Source: Pseudomonadota bacterium
GTDB lineage: Bacteria; Bdellovibrionota; Bdellovibrionia; Bdellovibrionales; Bdellovibrionaceae
DNA length: 63,802 bases
Direction: 5' to 3'
Assembly: GCA_021300175.1 (NCBI GenBank)
Contig: JAJTIC010000050.1
Span: 1 to 63,802 of the forward strand
Made by a program: the position numbers and the translations under genes. Below, piece by piece: positions 1-8,451 of this stretch (positions are counted from its first letter, which is position 1; each line of letters starts with the position of its first letter). The notes under the pieces were generated by a model that worked only from the letters and a program-made list of their open reading frames with translations, was not told where the DNA came from and did no database searches.

Positions 1-2
1 CA

Positions 3-896
3 AGCACTCGCCGAGTCGCTCGCGAACTGAATGTCGACATTAACCAAATCTCGGGCTCTGGCCTCGCTGGCCGTGTGACTCGTGAAGATGTTTTGGTGGC
101 CTCTGGCGGTGCGGCGGAACCTGCCCCTTCTTCCAATGGTTTTAAATCCCCTGGCATTCCTCGCCCTACCTATCAAGGCCCTGCGGGCGCTGCCGAAGAG
201 CGAGTGGCCATTCGTGGTATCCGCAAGAAAATTGCTGAAAACATGCAGATGGCAAAAGCGATCATTCCGCATTTCACTTTGATGGATGAAGCAGAAGTCA
301 CAGAGCTCGTCGCCATGAGAGATTCTTTAAAGGACTACGCAGAAAAAAATGGCACAAAAATCACTTATCTGCCTTTTGTAATGAAAGCTTTGATCTCAAG
401 TGCCCGCCAATTCCCTATGTTCAATGCCAGCATCGATGATGCGGCTCAAGAAATTGTTTACAAAAAGTATTTCAACATTGGATTTGCTGCAGACACCCCC
501 AACGGCCTTGTCGTTCCTGTGATTAAAAATGCAGACCAGAAAACGCTGCTTGAGATTTCTAAAGAAATCTTGGATTTGTCAAAGCGGGCTCGCGATGGAA
601 AACTGAAGCCTGACGAAATGAAAGGCGCCACTATCACCATCACAAATATTGGCTCTGTGGGCGGAACTTACGCGACCCCCATTATCAACCATCCAGAAGT
701 GGCTATCTTGGGAATGTACAAAATTTCTGACAAGTTAGTTCTGGGTGAAGGCAACAATATCGAAGTGAAGAAAGTGATGAACTTCACCATCACGGCTGAC
801 CATCGCTTGATCGACGGCGCTGTGGCTGCTCACTTTTTGAAATTGTTTATTTCAAAACTGCAGAAGCCCGGCATGATGATGATGGACATGATCTAA
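3..896 (+). CDS. aceF: Dihydrolipoamide acyltransferase (E2 of pyruvate dehydrogenase), 5'-truncated by the window edge
   Basis: Catalytic core subunit of a 2-oxoacid dehydrogenase complex, moving the acyl group from lipoamide to CoA. The open frame runs in from the left edge. The first ~30 visible residues are a peripheral E3-binding domain (STRRVARELNVDI, then GSGLAGRVTREDV), followed by a linker and the ~230-residue catalytic domain ending in the active-site motif HRLIDG. The lipoyl domain(s) must lie upstream, outside the window. The stop is one base before the next gene, and lpd and lipB follow, so this is an E2-X-E3-lipB operon. Pyruvate is the likely substrate, but a branched-chain or 2-oxoglutarate E2 cannot be excluded from the C-terminal part alone. 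Confidence 0.9.
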   Translation, partial: STRRVARELNVDINQISGSGLAGRVTREDVLVASGGAAEPAPSSNGFKSPGIPRPTYQGPAGAAEERVAIRGIRKKIAENMQMAKAIIPHFTLMDEAEVTELVAMRDSLKDYAEKNGTKITYLPFVMKALISSARQFPMFNASIDDAAQEIVYKKYFNIGFAADTPNGLVVPVIKNADQKTLLEISKEILDLSKRARDGKLKPDEMKGATITITNIGSVGGTYATPIINHPEVAILGMYKISDKLVLGEGNNIEVKKVMNFTITADHRLIDGAVAAHFLKLFISKLQKPGMMMMDMI

Positions 897-897
897 G

Positions 898-1317
898 ATG
901 ATTGAATCCCATCTCGAAGTTGGTCCGTTCACCCCACAAGAGCTCGAAGAAGTCTGCGAGGCCCTCAAGTCTCGCGGAGCCACTTTTGAGATCCTCAAAG
1001 ATGAGCAAACAGAGAAGCAAGAAACTCGACCGGACTTTGCAAATGTGGTGAATAAAGCGGAGTATCGAACAGAGGTTTATCTTGGTCAGATTTTCTATCT
1101 CCGCATCGGCGTAGCTGAGTTTCACCGTCATGAAGATCTCTTTCAAAAATATGGTATGGCTACGACCACCAAAGAAGCCCCCAGTGAACTGGAAGCGACC
1201 GGCATGGATGAAGTTCATGAAGAAGCTCAGACGCAAAAGTTATTTCAATCTTGGGTGGCTCGTGGAATTGTTTTTTTAATTTTAGTTTTATGGCTATGGA
1301 GCTATTTCAATAGCTAG
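898..1317 (+). CDS. Small tail-anchored protein between E2 and E3 genes, unknown function
   Basis: 139 residues that I do not recognise. The soluble part (residues 1-118) is acidic and mixed alpha/beta in character, with no cysteine pairs or known catalytic motif. The last ~22 residues (WVARGIVFLILVLWLWSYF) form one hydrophobic segment at the very C terminus, so the protein is probably tail-anchored in the inner membrane with its bulk in the cytoplasm. It starts one base after the E2 stop and ends 11 bases before lpd, so it is surely co-transcribed with them. The position suggests a link to the 2-oxoacid dehydrogenase complex, for example membrane tethering, but that is inference. Confidence 0.75.
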   Translation: MIESHLEVGPFTPQELEEVCEALKSRGATFEILKDEQTEKQETRPDFANVVNKAEYRTEVYLGQIFYLRIGVAEFHRHEDLFQKYGMATTTKEAPSELEATGMDEVHEEAQTQKLFQSWVARGIVFLILVLWLWSYFNS

Positions 1318-1328
1318 TAGGAGTTTTT

Positions 1329-2792
1329 ATGGCACAAAATTTTGACGTCGTTGTGATTGGTGCGGGGCCTGGTGGATATGTCGCCGCGATCAAATCCGCT
1401 CAATTGGGATTTAAAACGGCAATCATCGAAAGAGAATTTCTGGGTGGAGTTTGCCTGAACGTGGGCTGCATTCCGTCGAAGGCAATGATCTCAGCCACTC
1501 ATTTCTTGCATAAAGCGCAGTACGATGCCGGCACCATGGGAATCGAAATCAAAAATATCTCCGTCGATATGAAAAAACTCGTGGGTTGGAAACAATCCGT
1601 TTGTGACAAGATGTCAGGTGGGGTCAGCCAACTTCTCAAGGGCAACGAAGTCACAGTTCTCAAAGGTGAAGCTACTTTCAAGAATTCCAAGGAATTGCAA
1701 CTGACCTCATCTAAGATTGCTGGTTCAGTGACACAAACAGAGACAATTACAGCAAGATATTTCATTCTTGCCAATGGCTCTCGCCCCATTGAAATCACAG
1801 GCTTTCCTTTTGATGAAAAAGATATTGTTTCTTCAACTGGGGCTCTTGCATTTGACTCGGTTCCTAAAAGAGTCGTGGTTATCGGTGGCGGCTACATTGG
1901 TCTAGAGATCAGTGGTTATCTTTCTAAACTGGGATCAGACATCATCGTGGTGGAAGCAGGTTCCGCTGTTCTGAATGGCGTGGTCGATCCTGAGTGCGCT
2001 CAAGTGGTCGCAAAGAAACTCAGCAAGCAAGGTGTGAAAGTTATATTGAATGCCAAAGCCAAAGGGCAAAAGAAAACCAAAGATGGTTTTGAAGTCATAA
2101 TTGATGTTGGTGGGGGCAAAGATGAAGTTCTGAAAGCTGATAAAATTATCGTCACCGTGGGCCGTCAACCAAATTCAGACCAAGCTGGAATTAAAGCCGC
2201 AGGGCTTGCCATCGATGAACGTGGCTTTGTGAAAGTGGACGCCCAGCGCCGCACCAATGTTCCCCATATTTTTGCGATTGGGGATATCTGCGGACAGCCC
2301 ATGCTCGCGCACAAAGCTTCTCATGAAGGGGTTCTTGTGGCGGAAGTGATTGCTGGTAAAAATCGAGTTTATGATGCGAAGACAGTTCCAGCCGTGGTTT
2401 TTACCGACCCTGAAATTGCAGCCGCTGGGATGATGGAATCGGAAGCCAAAGCTAAGGGCTATGATGTCATGGTTGGTAAATTCCCCTTTGCAGCTAATGG
2501 CCGAGCCGTCTCATTGATGGAAACTGACGGCTTTGTAAAAATGATTGCTGATAAGAAAACTCACATCCTGTTGGGAGTTCACATCGTAGGCCCTGAAGCT
2601 TCGAATTTGATTTCTGAAGCGGTCCTTGCCCTCGAAATGGGTGCTCGCATTGAAGACTTGGCTCTCACGATCCATCCACATCCAACATTGGGTGAAACTA
2701 TGATGGAAGCCGCGGAAGCAACACTGGGCCATGCCATCCACATCATTCAAAAACCATTAGGAAAATCTTCAGGAGCTCAGGCTCATAAATAA
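1329..2792 (+). CDS. lpdA: Dihydrolipoamide dehydrogenase (E3)
   Basis: FAD flavoenzyme that reoxidises dihydrolipoamide with NAD+; shared by pyruvate dehydrogenase and the glycine cleavage system. 487 residues, normal for the family. Visible: N-terminal FAD fold GAGPGGYVAA, redox-active disulfide GGVCLNVGCIPSKA, NAD fold VVVIGGGYIGLE, FAD motif HIFAIGDI and the C-terminal catalytic HPHPTLGE of the partner subunit. A good ribosome site (AGGAG, seven bases before ATG) fixes the start. It lies between the E2 operon genes and lipB. The gcvP/T/H genes at the other end of the window also need E3, and no second lpd is visible here. Confidence 0.97.
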   Translation: MAQNFDVVVIGAGPGGYVAAIKSAQLGFKTAIIEREFLGGVCLNVGCIPSKAMISATHFLHKAQYDAGTMGIEIKNISVDMKKLVGWKQSVCDKMSGGVSQLLKGNEVTVLKGEATFKNSKELQLTSSKIAGSVTQTETITARYFILANGSRPIEITGFPFDEKDIVSSTGALAFDSVPKRVVVIGGGYIGLEISGYLSKLGSDIIVVEAGSAVLNGVVDPECAQVVAKKLSKQGVKVILNAKAKGQKKTKDGFEVIIDVGGGKDEVLKADKIIVTVGRQPNSDQAGIKAAGLAIDERGFVKVDAQRRTNVPHIFAIGDICGQPMLAHKASHEGVLVAEVIAGKNRVYDAKTVPAVVFTDPEIAAAGMMESEAKAKGYDVMVGKFPFAANGRAVSLMETDGFVKMIADKKTHILLGVHIVGPEASNLISEAVLALEMGARIEDLALTIHPHPTLGETMMEAAEATLGHAIHIIQKPLGKSSGAQAHK

Positions 2793-2799
2793 AGTCACT

Positions 2800-3444
2800 A
2801 TGCTGGAGTTTCAAAACTGGGGCCTCATCAGTTACGAAGAAGCCTTCAAAAAACAAGAGGAACTAGCCGAGAAGATCGCCTTGGAGAAAAGCCAAGGCGT
2901 TCTTGTTTTTTGCACCCATCCACCGATCGTGACTTTGGGAAGAAAAACTCAAGCGGGTGATGTCTATGCTTGGAGTGGCACCATTAAAGAAATTAATCGC
3001 GGCGGGCGCGCCACTTATCACGGTCCTTCACAGCTCGTGGTTTACCCCCTTCTGAATTTGGCTTATCAAGGAAAATCTCCAGACATTCATCGTTACTTGA
3101 GAATTTTTGAAGATAGCATTGCTGAAGTGATTTCAAGTTACGGTGTTAAAGCCATGGGAAAGACTTTGCAATCGAAACCCAACGGCGAGCGAGAAGAAGA
3201 AACCGGTGTTTGGGTGGGCTCCCAGAAGGTTGCTTCTCTGGGAATTGCTGTTAAAAAATGGGTCACACTCCATGGAGCAGCCATCAACTTGGATGAAGAT
3301 CCTCGAGCCTTTGAAGGGATGAAGCCTTGCGGTTTCTCGAAAGAGACCATGGTCAGTCTTGAGAAGTTGGTGGGACATTCTATGGATCGATCTGATTTTG
3401 AAAAGCGTTTGCAGGAAAAGCTTTTAAAAAGTCTTACGACTTAA
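2800..3444 (+). CDS. lipB: Octanoyl-[acyl carrier protein]:protein N-octanoyltransferase
   Basis: First step of lipoate synthesis: moves octanoyl from ACP to the lipoyl domains of E2 and GcvH. 214 residues, typical length. Visible signatures are RGGRATYHGPSQLVVYPLL, the catalytic lysine in QKVASLGIAVKKWVTLHG, and the catalytic cysteine in MKPCGF. The usual HGPGQ is HGPSQ here, a mild substitution. It starts seven bases after the lpd stop and belongs to the same operon. The 3' end overlaps the convergent MaoC-like gene by 11 bases. LipA is not in the window. Confidence 0.95.
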   Translation: MLEFQNWGLISYEEAFKKQEELAEKIALEKSQGVLVFCTHPPIVTLGRKTQAGDVYAWSGTIKEINRGGRATYHGPSQLVVYPLLNLAYQGKSPDIHRYLRIFEDSIAEVISSYGVKAMGKTLQSKPNGEREEETGVWVGSQKVASLGIAVKKWVTLHGAAINLDEDPRAFEGMKPCGFSKETMVSLEKLVGHSMDRSDFEKRLQEKLLKSLTT

Positions 3445-3841
3445 CAGCCTCTTTCATCATAATCGTGGCTTCGCCTTTGACACAAATTTCGCCATTTTGA
3501 TTTTTGACGAGGGTCTCAATGATGGCGAGTCCTTTTTCTTCACGCTTTTGAAGAACGGTGACTTCAATCACAGCAGTGTCCCCAATAAACAAAGGATGAG
3601 TGAATTTTAAAGTCTGACCTAAGTAAATTCCACCGGGACCGAGTTGCATTCCCAGAACTCGAGAAATCAAGGCTCCAGAGATCATTCCGTGGGCGATTCT
3701 TCTGCCAAACCTGGTCGTCTTGGCAAACTCATCATCCAAATGAATGGGGTTATGATCACCGGAGAGATTTGCAAATTGACGAACCATTTGATCAGTGATC
3801 GGAACTTGCTCGATAATTTTGTAACCTACTGCAAATGACAT
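3434..3841 (-). CDS. MaoC-like (R)-specific enoyl-CoA hydratase family protein
   Basis: Single hot-dog domain protein of 135 residues. The hydratase signature is clear: GDHNPIHLDDEFA followed by FGRRIAHGM, giving the Asp/His pair that adds water across a 2-enoyl-CoA bond. The frame stays open 53 codons further upstream, but those codons overlap the end of the next gene and are not family-like; the ATG giving MSFAVGYKI matches the expected N terminus. Related enzymes feed (R)-3-hydroxyacyl-CoA to polyhydroxyalkanoate or act in fatty-acid metabolism; the true substrate cannot be told from sequence. Its stop overlaps the stop of lipB on the other strand. Confidence 0.88.
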   Translation of the reverse strand: MSFAVGYKIIEQVPITDQMVRQFANLSGDHNPIHLDDEFAKTTRFGRRIAHGMISGALISRVLGMQLGPGGIYLGQTLKFTHPLFIGDTAVIEVTVLQKREEKGLAIIETLVKNQNGEICVKGEATIMMKEAVKS

Positions 3842-3905
3842 GCGCCAAACTTTAGCGACAACGCCACAGGTTTTCAAACGCAAATTTTTGTCAAAGCGCT
3901 GCAGC

Positions 3906-5183
3906 TTACGCTGCGGGTTGAATAGCTTTGCGGGTATTCTTCTCTCGCCATTCACGAAATTTCTGCTGACCCAAAGGAGATTTGAGAACCTCATAAACAT
4001 CGCTCAAAGTATCATTGATGCCATCAGTTCTAGGCAGTTGTAACTGGAGTTCAATTTCTAGCTGTCTGATGTAAGCTTCGTTGTGCTCTTTTGCCCAGAG
4101 ACGCATTCCTTCCCTTGACAATGAAGTGGGACCCGCTTGATCAAGCCTCCAGAGGGAATTAGAGACATAAGGCATCACAAAATCATTGATGGAAATCAGG
4201 ATTTGACGCTCACGATTCATGTGAGCTTCAAGACCAAGGCCCGTCGCTGCGGCTTCAACAACATAGGCATCACTAATATCTCTGAAAACGATCACGCCTG
4301 TGGGCTGCAAATCTCGATTGAGCTGAATCAGCATATTCTGTGGGTTGGGAGTTTCCATTTGTAGACCATAGCGCAAAAGCATGCGCGCCTTGGCTTCCCC
4401 GAGAGCCGCCGCATAATGCTGAGCCCAGAACGACTCAAAATCAGAGTTATTAAGAAGAGAAATCTTACGCCCCGCAAATGGTAAACTCAAAGCTGGCAAA
4501 TAATAATGACCATCATCGAGAAGGCGCACATCTCTGATCACGGCACCGATACGACTGCCCGCTGCTGAAATCGTCAATGCTTCAGGCATCACTTTCAGCA
4601 TAGGGTCATCGTTCAGAATTTGATCTTGTCTCATGATATGCTCTGAGCGTCGAATCGCTGGCAACACATCATCGTTGGTTTCAAGTTTACTTGGCTGATA
4701 CTCACCCAAAGGGCCGTGAGGATGATCCGTTGGAAGCTTGATAGTAAACCCGCGGAGAGCTCCATCAAGAGCCAAAGAGCGAGAGGATGTGTAATAAGCA
4801 GTGATCCTCTGATTGACTACAGGCTCATTGAAAAAAGGAACTGTGTCAGACGTGTTGTGGGGGTGTTTGGGCCACAACATCCCTCCTGACGGAGATTTGA
4901 AAAAGTTGAGAAGACTCTCGGGGGCTGCAAAACTTTTTTCAATGATTACCTGCGAAAGCGAGACTTCAGAGACTGGAATTTGGATAGCTTCTGTGGACTT
5001 ACGGTATTTCGCTAAGTTATCTGTCTGCTCCCACTTCATCCACTGCCGGTAAGCATCTCCTTCAACGACGGCTCGAACAAAATTGCTTTGTTCATGATAG
5101 ACAAACTTGCAGCTGAGCGCTTGGGTTTGAAAACTGAAGAGTGTCAAAAAGATGAACAAGCCTGTGAATTTTACTTTTGTCAT
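3906..5183 (-). CDS. Exported protein of unknown function, weak resemblance to IucA/IucC-FhuF fold motifs
   Basis: 425 residues. The start is set by an ATG preceded by a GGGAAG ribosome site and followed by a signal peptide (hydrophobic KFTGLFIFLTLFSFQTQA, likely cleaved before LSC), so the protein is periplasmic or secreted. Longer frames upstream are not plausible. The middle holds PQNMLIQLN and, about 12 residues on, VIVFRDISDAY. This QN...RD spacing recalls the nucleotide/metal site of siderophore synthetase/FhuF-like proteins, but the match is only motif-level. The last 30 residues are charged and resemble a short helical hairpin. It lies downstream of phoH but is separated by a terminator, so it has its own promoter or reads through. 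Confidence 0.75.
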   Translation of the reverse strand: MTKVKFTGLFIFLTLFSFQTQALSCKFVYHEQSNFVRAVVEGDAYRQWMKWEQTDNLAKYRKSTEAIQIPVSEVSLSQVIIEKSFAAPESLLNFFKSPSGGMLWPKHPHNTSDTVPFFNEPVVNQRITAYYTSSRSLALDGALRGFTIKLPTDHPHGPLGEYQPSKLETNDDVLPAIRRSEHIMRQDQILNDDPMLKVMPEALTISAAGSRIGAVIRDVRLLDDGHYYLPALSLPFAGRKISLLNNSDFESFWAQHYAAALGEAKARMLLRYGLQMETPNPQNMLIQLNRDLQPTGVIVFRDISDAYVVEAAATGLGLEAHMNRERQILISINDFVMPYVSNSLWRLDQAGPTSLSREGMRLWAKEHNEAYIRQLEIELQLQLPRTDGINDTLSDVYEVLKSPLGQQKFREWREKNTRKAIQPAA

Positions 5184-5203
5184 TTTCACTTCCCTGGCTA
5201 AAA

Positions 5204-5243
5204 CAACGAAAAGCCTTCTCTCAATCAATCTTGAGAAGGCTTT
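5204..5243 (-). terminator. Rho-independent terminator downstream of phoH
   Basis: Read on the minus strand, an 11-bp perfect stem (AAAGCCTTCTC pairing with GAGAAGGCTTT, loop of 12 bases) is followed by TTTTCGTTGTTTT. It lies about 60 bases after the phoH stop and about 20 bases before the start of the next minus-strand gene. Confidence 0.85.
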
Positions 5244-5301
5244 ACTCTTGCGACCAGGGAATAGCAGGTTCGGTGCCAACGATCGGCTAAAAAACGAAGG
5301 C

Positions 5302-6639
5302 TTACAGGATATTCGCGGCAAGTTCTGCCAAAGCAGATCTTTCCCCTTTGGTCAGGGTTACATGGGCTGCAATAGGGTGCCCCTTGAAACGCTCAACCGC
5401 GTGAGTAAGGCCTGAGTTCGCTGAGTCTACGTAGGGGTTATCAATCTGATAAACGTCGCCTGTCAGAATCACTTTCGTCCCACTTCCCGCACGAGTGATG
5501 ATTGTCTTGATTTCGTGTGGCGTGAGGTTCTGCGCTTCGTCCACGATCAAGTACTGCTTCGGAATGGACCTTCCACGAATGTAGGTGAGTGGCTCGATGT
5601 TCAGCATCCCTTGATTGATGAGCTCTTGCGCACGTCCTGCTGCTTTCTTATCCGAGCCCATCAAGAATTCGACGTTATCAAAAATCGGCTGCATCCACGG
5701 GTTCAATTTCTGCTCGATATCTCCGGGAAGGTAACCAATGTCTCGCCCCATAGGGAAAATGGGACGACTGACGAGCAAGCGCTGAAATCTTCCTTCATCC
5801 AAAGTTTTGTGAAGACCTGCAGCAATCGCTAAAAGGGTTTTTCCCGTCCCAGCCTTACCCACCAAGGAAACCATCAAAATTTCATCATTCAAGAGACAGT
5901 CCAAGGCAAATGCTTGCTCAGCATTGCGAGCATGAATTCCCCAGATCCCATTAGGCACCGTCACCAGAGGAACAATGGCTCCTTCCGCTGCAGAAAACCT
6001 TCCAATCGCCGAGTGATTGGAATTCGATTTGTCTTTCATAATGACATATTGATTTGCAATAAGCTTCATCTCAGGGACGAATTTTTTGTCGCGATAGAAA
6101 GCATCGATTTGCTGAGGAGTCAGCTCAATGTCTTGATACCCTTCATACATGTCTTCTTGATCAACGCCATCTGGTTCATAATCAGTTGCGACAACACCCA
6201 GGACATCAGCCTTGATACGAAGGTTAATATCTTTCGTGATCAGCTCTACTTTGATTCTTGGAAACTGCTTTTGTAGAGTCATGGCCGTCGCGAGAATTCG
6301 GTTATCGGCTTTCTCTTGATCAAATTCCGAGGGAAGTCCTGCCATTGCAAAGTCCGCATTGATGTGCACGATGGTTTCAGAATTCTCGAGCTGAACCCCT
6401 TGAGCGAGGCTGCCTTTTTCCCGGAGCATATCTACAAATCTTGAAAACTGACGAGCATTTCGACCGTTCTCGCCTGGATCACGCTTGAAGCGATCCACTT
6501 CTTCAATCACTGAAATAGGAATGTGAACATCGGCATCCTTAAACTTAGTGATGGCTTGTGCATCAAATAAGATGACGTTGGTATCGATGACAACTTTTCT
6601 TCTTTTTGCTGGTTTGGTGCCGTTGGTTTCTTTTGCCAA
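5302..6639 (-). CDS. phoH: PhoH-family protein with N-terminal PIN domain (PhoH2 type)
   Basis: About 445 residues. The N-terminal PIN-like ribonuclease domain (roughly residues 14-150) opens with KVVIDTNVILFD and has later acidic residues (ELITKDINLRIKA). The C-terminal PhoH ATPase domain has Walker A GKAGTGKTLLA and Walker B YLIVDEAQNL, then VILTGDVYQID. PhoH2 proteins are RNA helicase/RNase fusions, so a role in RNA turnover is likely. Start choice: an ATG lies at 6663, but GGAGGA six bases before the TTG at 6639 is a far better ribosome site and gives the family-like MAKET...KRRKVVIDT N terminus. PilZ lies upstream on the same strand. Confidence 0.93.
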   Translation of the reverse strand: MAKETNGTKPAKRRKVVIDTNVILFDAQAITKFKDADVHIPISVIEEVDRFKRDPGENGRNARQFSRFVDMLREKGSLAQGVQLENSETIVHINADFAMAGLPSEFDQEKADNRILATAMTLQKQFPRIKVELITKDINLRIKADVLGVVATDYEPDGVDQEDMYEGYQDIELTPQQIDAFYRDKKFVPEMKLIANQYVIMKDKSNSNHSAIGRFSAAEGAIVPLVTVPNGIWGIHARNAEQAFALDCLLNDEILMVSLVGKAGTGKTLLAIAAGLHKTLDEGRFQRLLVSRPIFPMGRDIGYLPGDIEQKLNPWMQPIFDNVEFLMGSDKKAAGRAQELINQGMLNIEPLTYIRGRSIPKQYLIVDEAQNLTPHEIKTIITRAGSGTKVILTGDVYQIDNPYVDSANSGLTHAVERFKGHPIAAHVTLTKGERSALAELAANIL

Positions 6640-6723
6640 GATCTTTCCTCCATGAAAAGACATAAAGACTAGCCTTAAGTCTATTCGACAGGTTTTTTAA
6701 GATCTTGTCTATATTAAAAGTCC

Positions 6724-7242
6724 TCAGGAGTTGATATTTGAAACTAAAACATCTCCCCGGTCACTCTTCAGTCCCGCAGAAACAGTTTCTATAAATTTGA
6801 CGAAGTGATACAAAGCTTCGTCGTTTAAGGTTTCTTTCATGAATTCCACCCCATGGCGATAAACGCTTTCATCTTTGATATGGGTGACGTGCCGAACTTT
6901 AACAGTAAAGGGGAAATAGGTCTGGTGATTAAGGTAAACTCGCATAGAAATCTCCTCCCCTGCTTGGAACTGACCGCGAACTTCTTCGAGATCAAAAGAG
7001 AGGCCTTTCTCAGTGATATCAAAAAGAATCACTTTCATGAGACCCATCCCAGGGACCACTGCATGAACGGCGATGAATTCAGTGAGAATGGTTCTTTTCA
7101 CTTGGCGGCGATCAGCTTGAAGAATCTCCTGGCGCTTTTCCGAAATACTCACTACCTCTGCGGAAGCCTCTGATTGCGCCGTGTTTGCGTTTCTGGACTT
7201 AAGACGAACTTTCAAATCGATCACATTATGTTGAGAACTCAT
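6724..7242 (-). CDS. PilZ-domain protein, probable cyclic-di-GMP receptor
   Basis: 172 residues. After a ~45-residue N-terminal stretch comes a PilZ domain: DRRQVKRT supplies the RxxxR binding arginines and DITEKGLSF the D/N-x-S-x-x-G turn, with Thr in place of Ser. Such domains bind cyclic di-GMP, and a diguanylate cyclase is encoded at 28-29 kb. The frame allows a GTG at 7251, but the ATG at 7242 has AAGGGG nine bases upstream and is preferred. The gene diverges from the lipoprotein/fibre pair, and the space between holds a long perfect palindrome. Confidence 0.85.
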   Translation of the reverse strand: MSSQHNVIDLKVRLKSRNANTAQSEASAEVVSISEKRQEILQADRRQVKRTILTEFIAVHAVVPGMGLMKVILFDITEKGLSFDLEEVRGQFQAGEEISMRVYLNHQTYFPFTVKVRHVTHIKDESVYRHGVEFMKETLNDEALYHFVKFIETVSAGLKSDRGDVLVSNINS

Positions 7243-7345
7243 GGCATCCACCCCTTTTGAGACAGACTGCTTTTCGGAGGATTCCTGTTTCGCTTTAGTA
7301 CACTCAGGAAAAATTAAAGTGAGTGCTTCAATTTGGGATAGGTTC

Positions 7346-7374
7346 GACTTTTGTCTGGAGTCCAGACAAAAGTC
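7346..7374. promoter_or_regulatory. Perfect 29-bp palindrome in the PilZ / lipoprotein divergent region, probable operator
   Basis: Two 14-base arms, GACTTTTGTCTGGA and TCCAGACAAAAGTC, meet around a single central G at 7360. A further GTCTGG copy overlaps the right arm (7372-7377). It sits in the 251-bp gap 7243-7493 between divergent starts, about 105 bases before the PilZ start and 120 bases before the lipoprotein start. There is no T-run on either side, so it is not a terminator. A dimeric regulator binding here could control both genes. The rest of the gap shows no clear consensus promoter. Confidence 0.7.
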
Positions 7375-7493
7375 TGGTATTGAGACAAAACCCTAAGACC
7401 AAAAGCCCCGACGGTGGTCTAGGTCTAGCCAAGTGTGTGGTCTTTCTTAAAATTCTCGTTAAGTTCTAAATCTGAGTCGCCGATCAGTAGATT

Positions 7494-8447
7494 ATGGAAA
7501 AGAGAAACAATTTTAAAATAGTCGTGGCATCTGTGAGTTTAACAACGCTGGCAGCTTCTTTGATCAGCTGTACGGGGGGCTCTGGCGATGTCGAAGTCTC
7601 CAACGGTGGTTCTACTGGAGTTGCAGGAGTTACTCTTTATTCTGCGACTGTCCCCACCGGAAAGAACATCGTGAGCACGGGGGGAACTTCCTACTCTGTT
7701 AACTCCTCAAGTATGACGATTCAGGGGTCCTGCCAACGAGGAGTCGCAGCAGTGAAAGTCACAGTCAACTCTGTTTCTACCGGAAATGTGGAATGTAACG
7801 AATCCGCAATGTTTGAATCAAGTGTGTCGCTGAATACCAGCGCCACAAATGCATTATTGTTCGAGCCCGTCAGCAGCGTGGGTGCTGTGATCGCGGGTGG
7901 AGCAACCATTACCTTAAGTGTTTATTCAGACTCCACAGCGCCCACCGGGACGAACGTCGTGCTGACCAATGCTTCTTCAGGGACAGCCACTGCTGGATCT
8001 ACAACTATTGTGACGACTCAACAGGAGACCATTGGATTTTCGATAACTGCTGTCGGTGCTGATACAGTCACCGTGAGAGTGGTCGGCGACGGAACGACCA
8101 CAGATACCTCAGTTACTCCAAGTGGGTCTTGGTCCGCAACGACAGCCATGCTTCCCCCTGAAGTCCAGCAAACTTATGAAATATATGAGCTCGATGCGGC
8201 GGGAAATATTTCCCCTGCGACAACGGTACGGGTGACCTCGAGCCCCACTATTCTATTTTACGCTTATGAATTTTCATATGGAAGCAGCGACTCTACAGCG
8301 GTCAGTGACTCTATGATACTGGAAGGAGCATCCATTGTTAACTCAGCCGTAAGTACAGGTTTACAGACAATTGCAACTGGGACTCCCAATTTGAATGGTT
8401 ACACTGGTAACATCAGTATTGTGACTGGAATGAGAAATTTGAGGTAA
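7494..8447 (+). CDS. Surface or periplasmic lipoprotein with Ig-like repeats, unknown function
   Basis: 317 residues. The signal peptide ends in a lipobox (ASLISC, cysteine at about residue 26), so it is lipid-anchored. The rest is rich in Thr/Ser/Gly/Val. A segment around residues 145-250 (SDSTAPTGTNVVL through AGNISPATTVRVTSS) looks like a bacterial Ig-like or fibronectin-like beta-sandwich of the kind found in adhesins. It has few lysines and only a few cysteines. It ends four bases before the fibre-like gene and is certainly co-transcribed with it. Function not recognised; the pairing suggests it anchors or accompanies that protein. Confidence 0.8.
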   Translation: MEKRNNFKIVVASVSLTTLAASLISCTGGSGDVEVSNGGSTGVAGVTLYSATVPTGKNIVSTGGTSYSVNSSSMTIQGSCQRGVAAVKVTVNSVSTGNVECNESAMFESSVSLNTSATNALLFEPVSSVGAVIAGGATITLSVYSDSTAPTGTNVVLTNASSGTATAGSTTIVTTQQETIGFSITAVGADTVTVRVVGDGTTTDTSVTPSGSWSATTAMLPPEVQQTYEIYELDAAGNISPATTVRVTSSPTILFYAYEFSYGSSDSTAVSDSMILEGASIVNSAVSTGLQTIATGTPNLNGYTGNISIVTGMRNLR

Positions 8448-8451
8448 TAAT

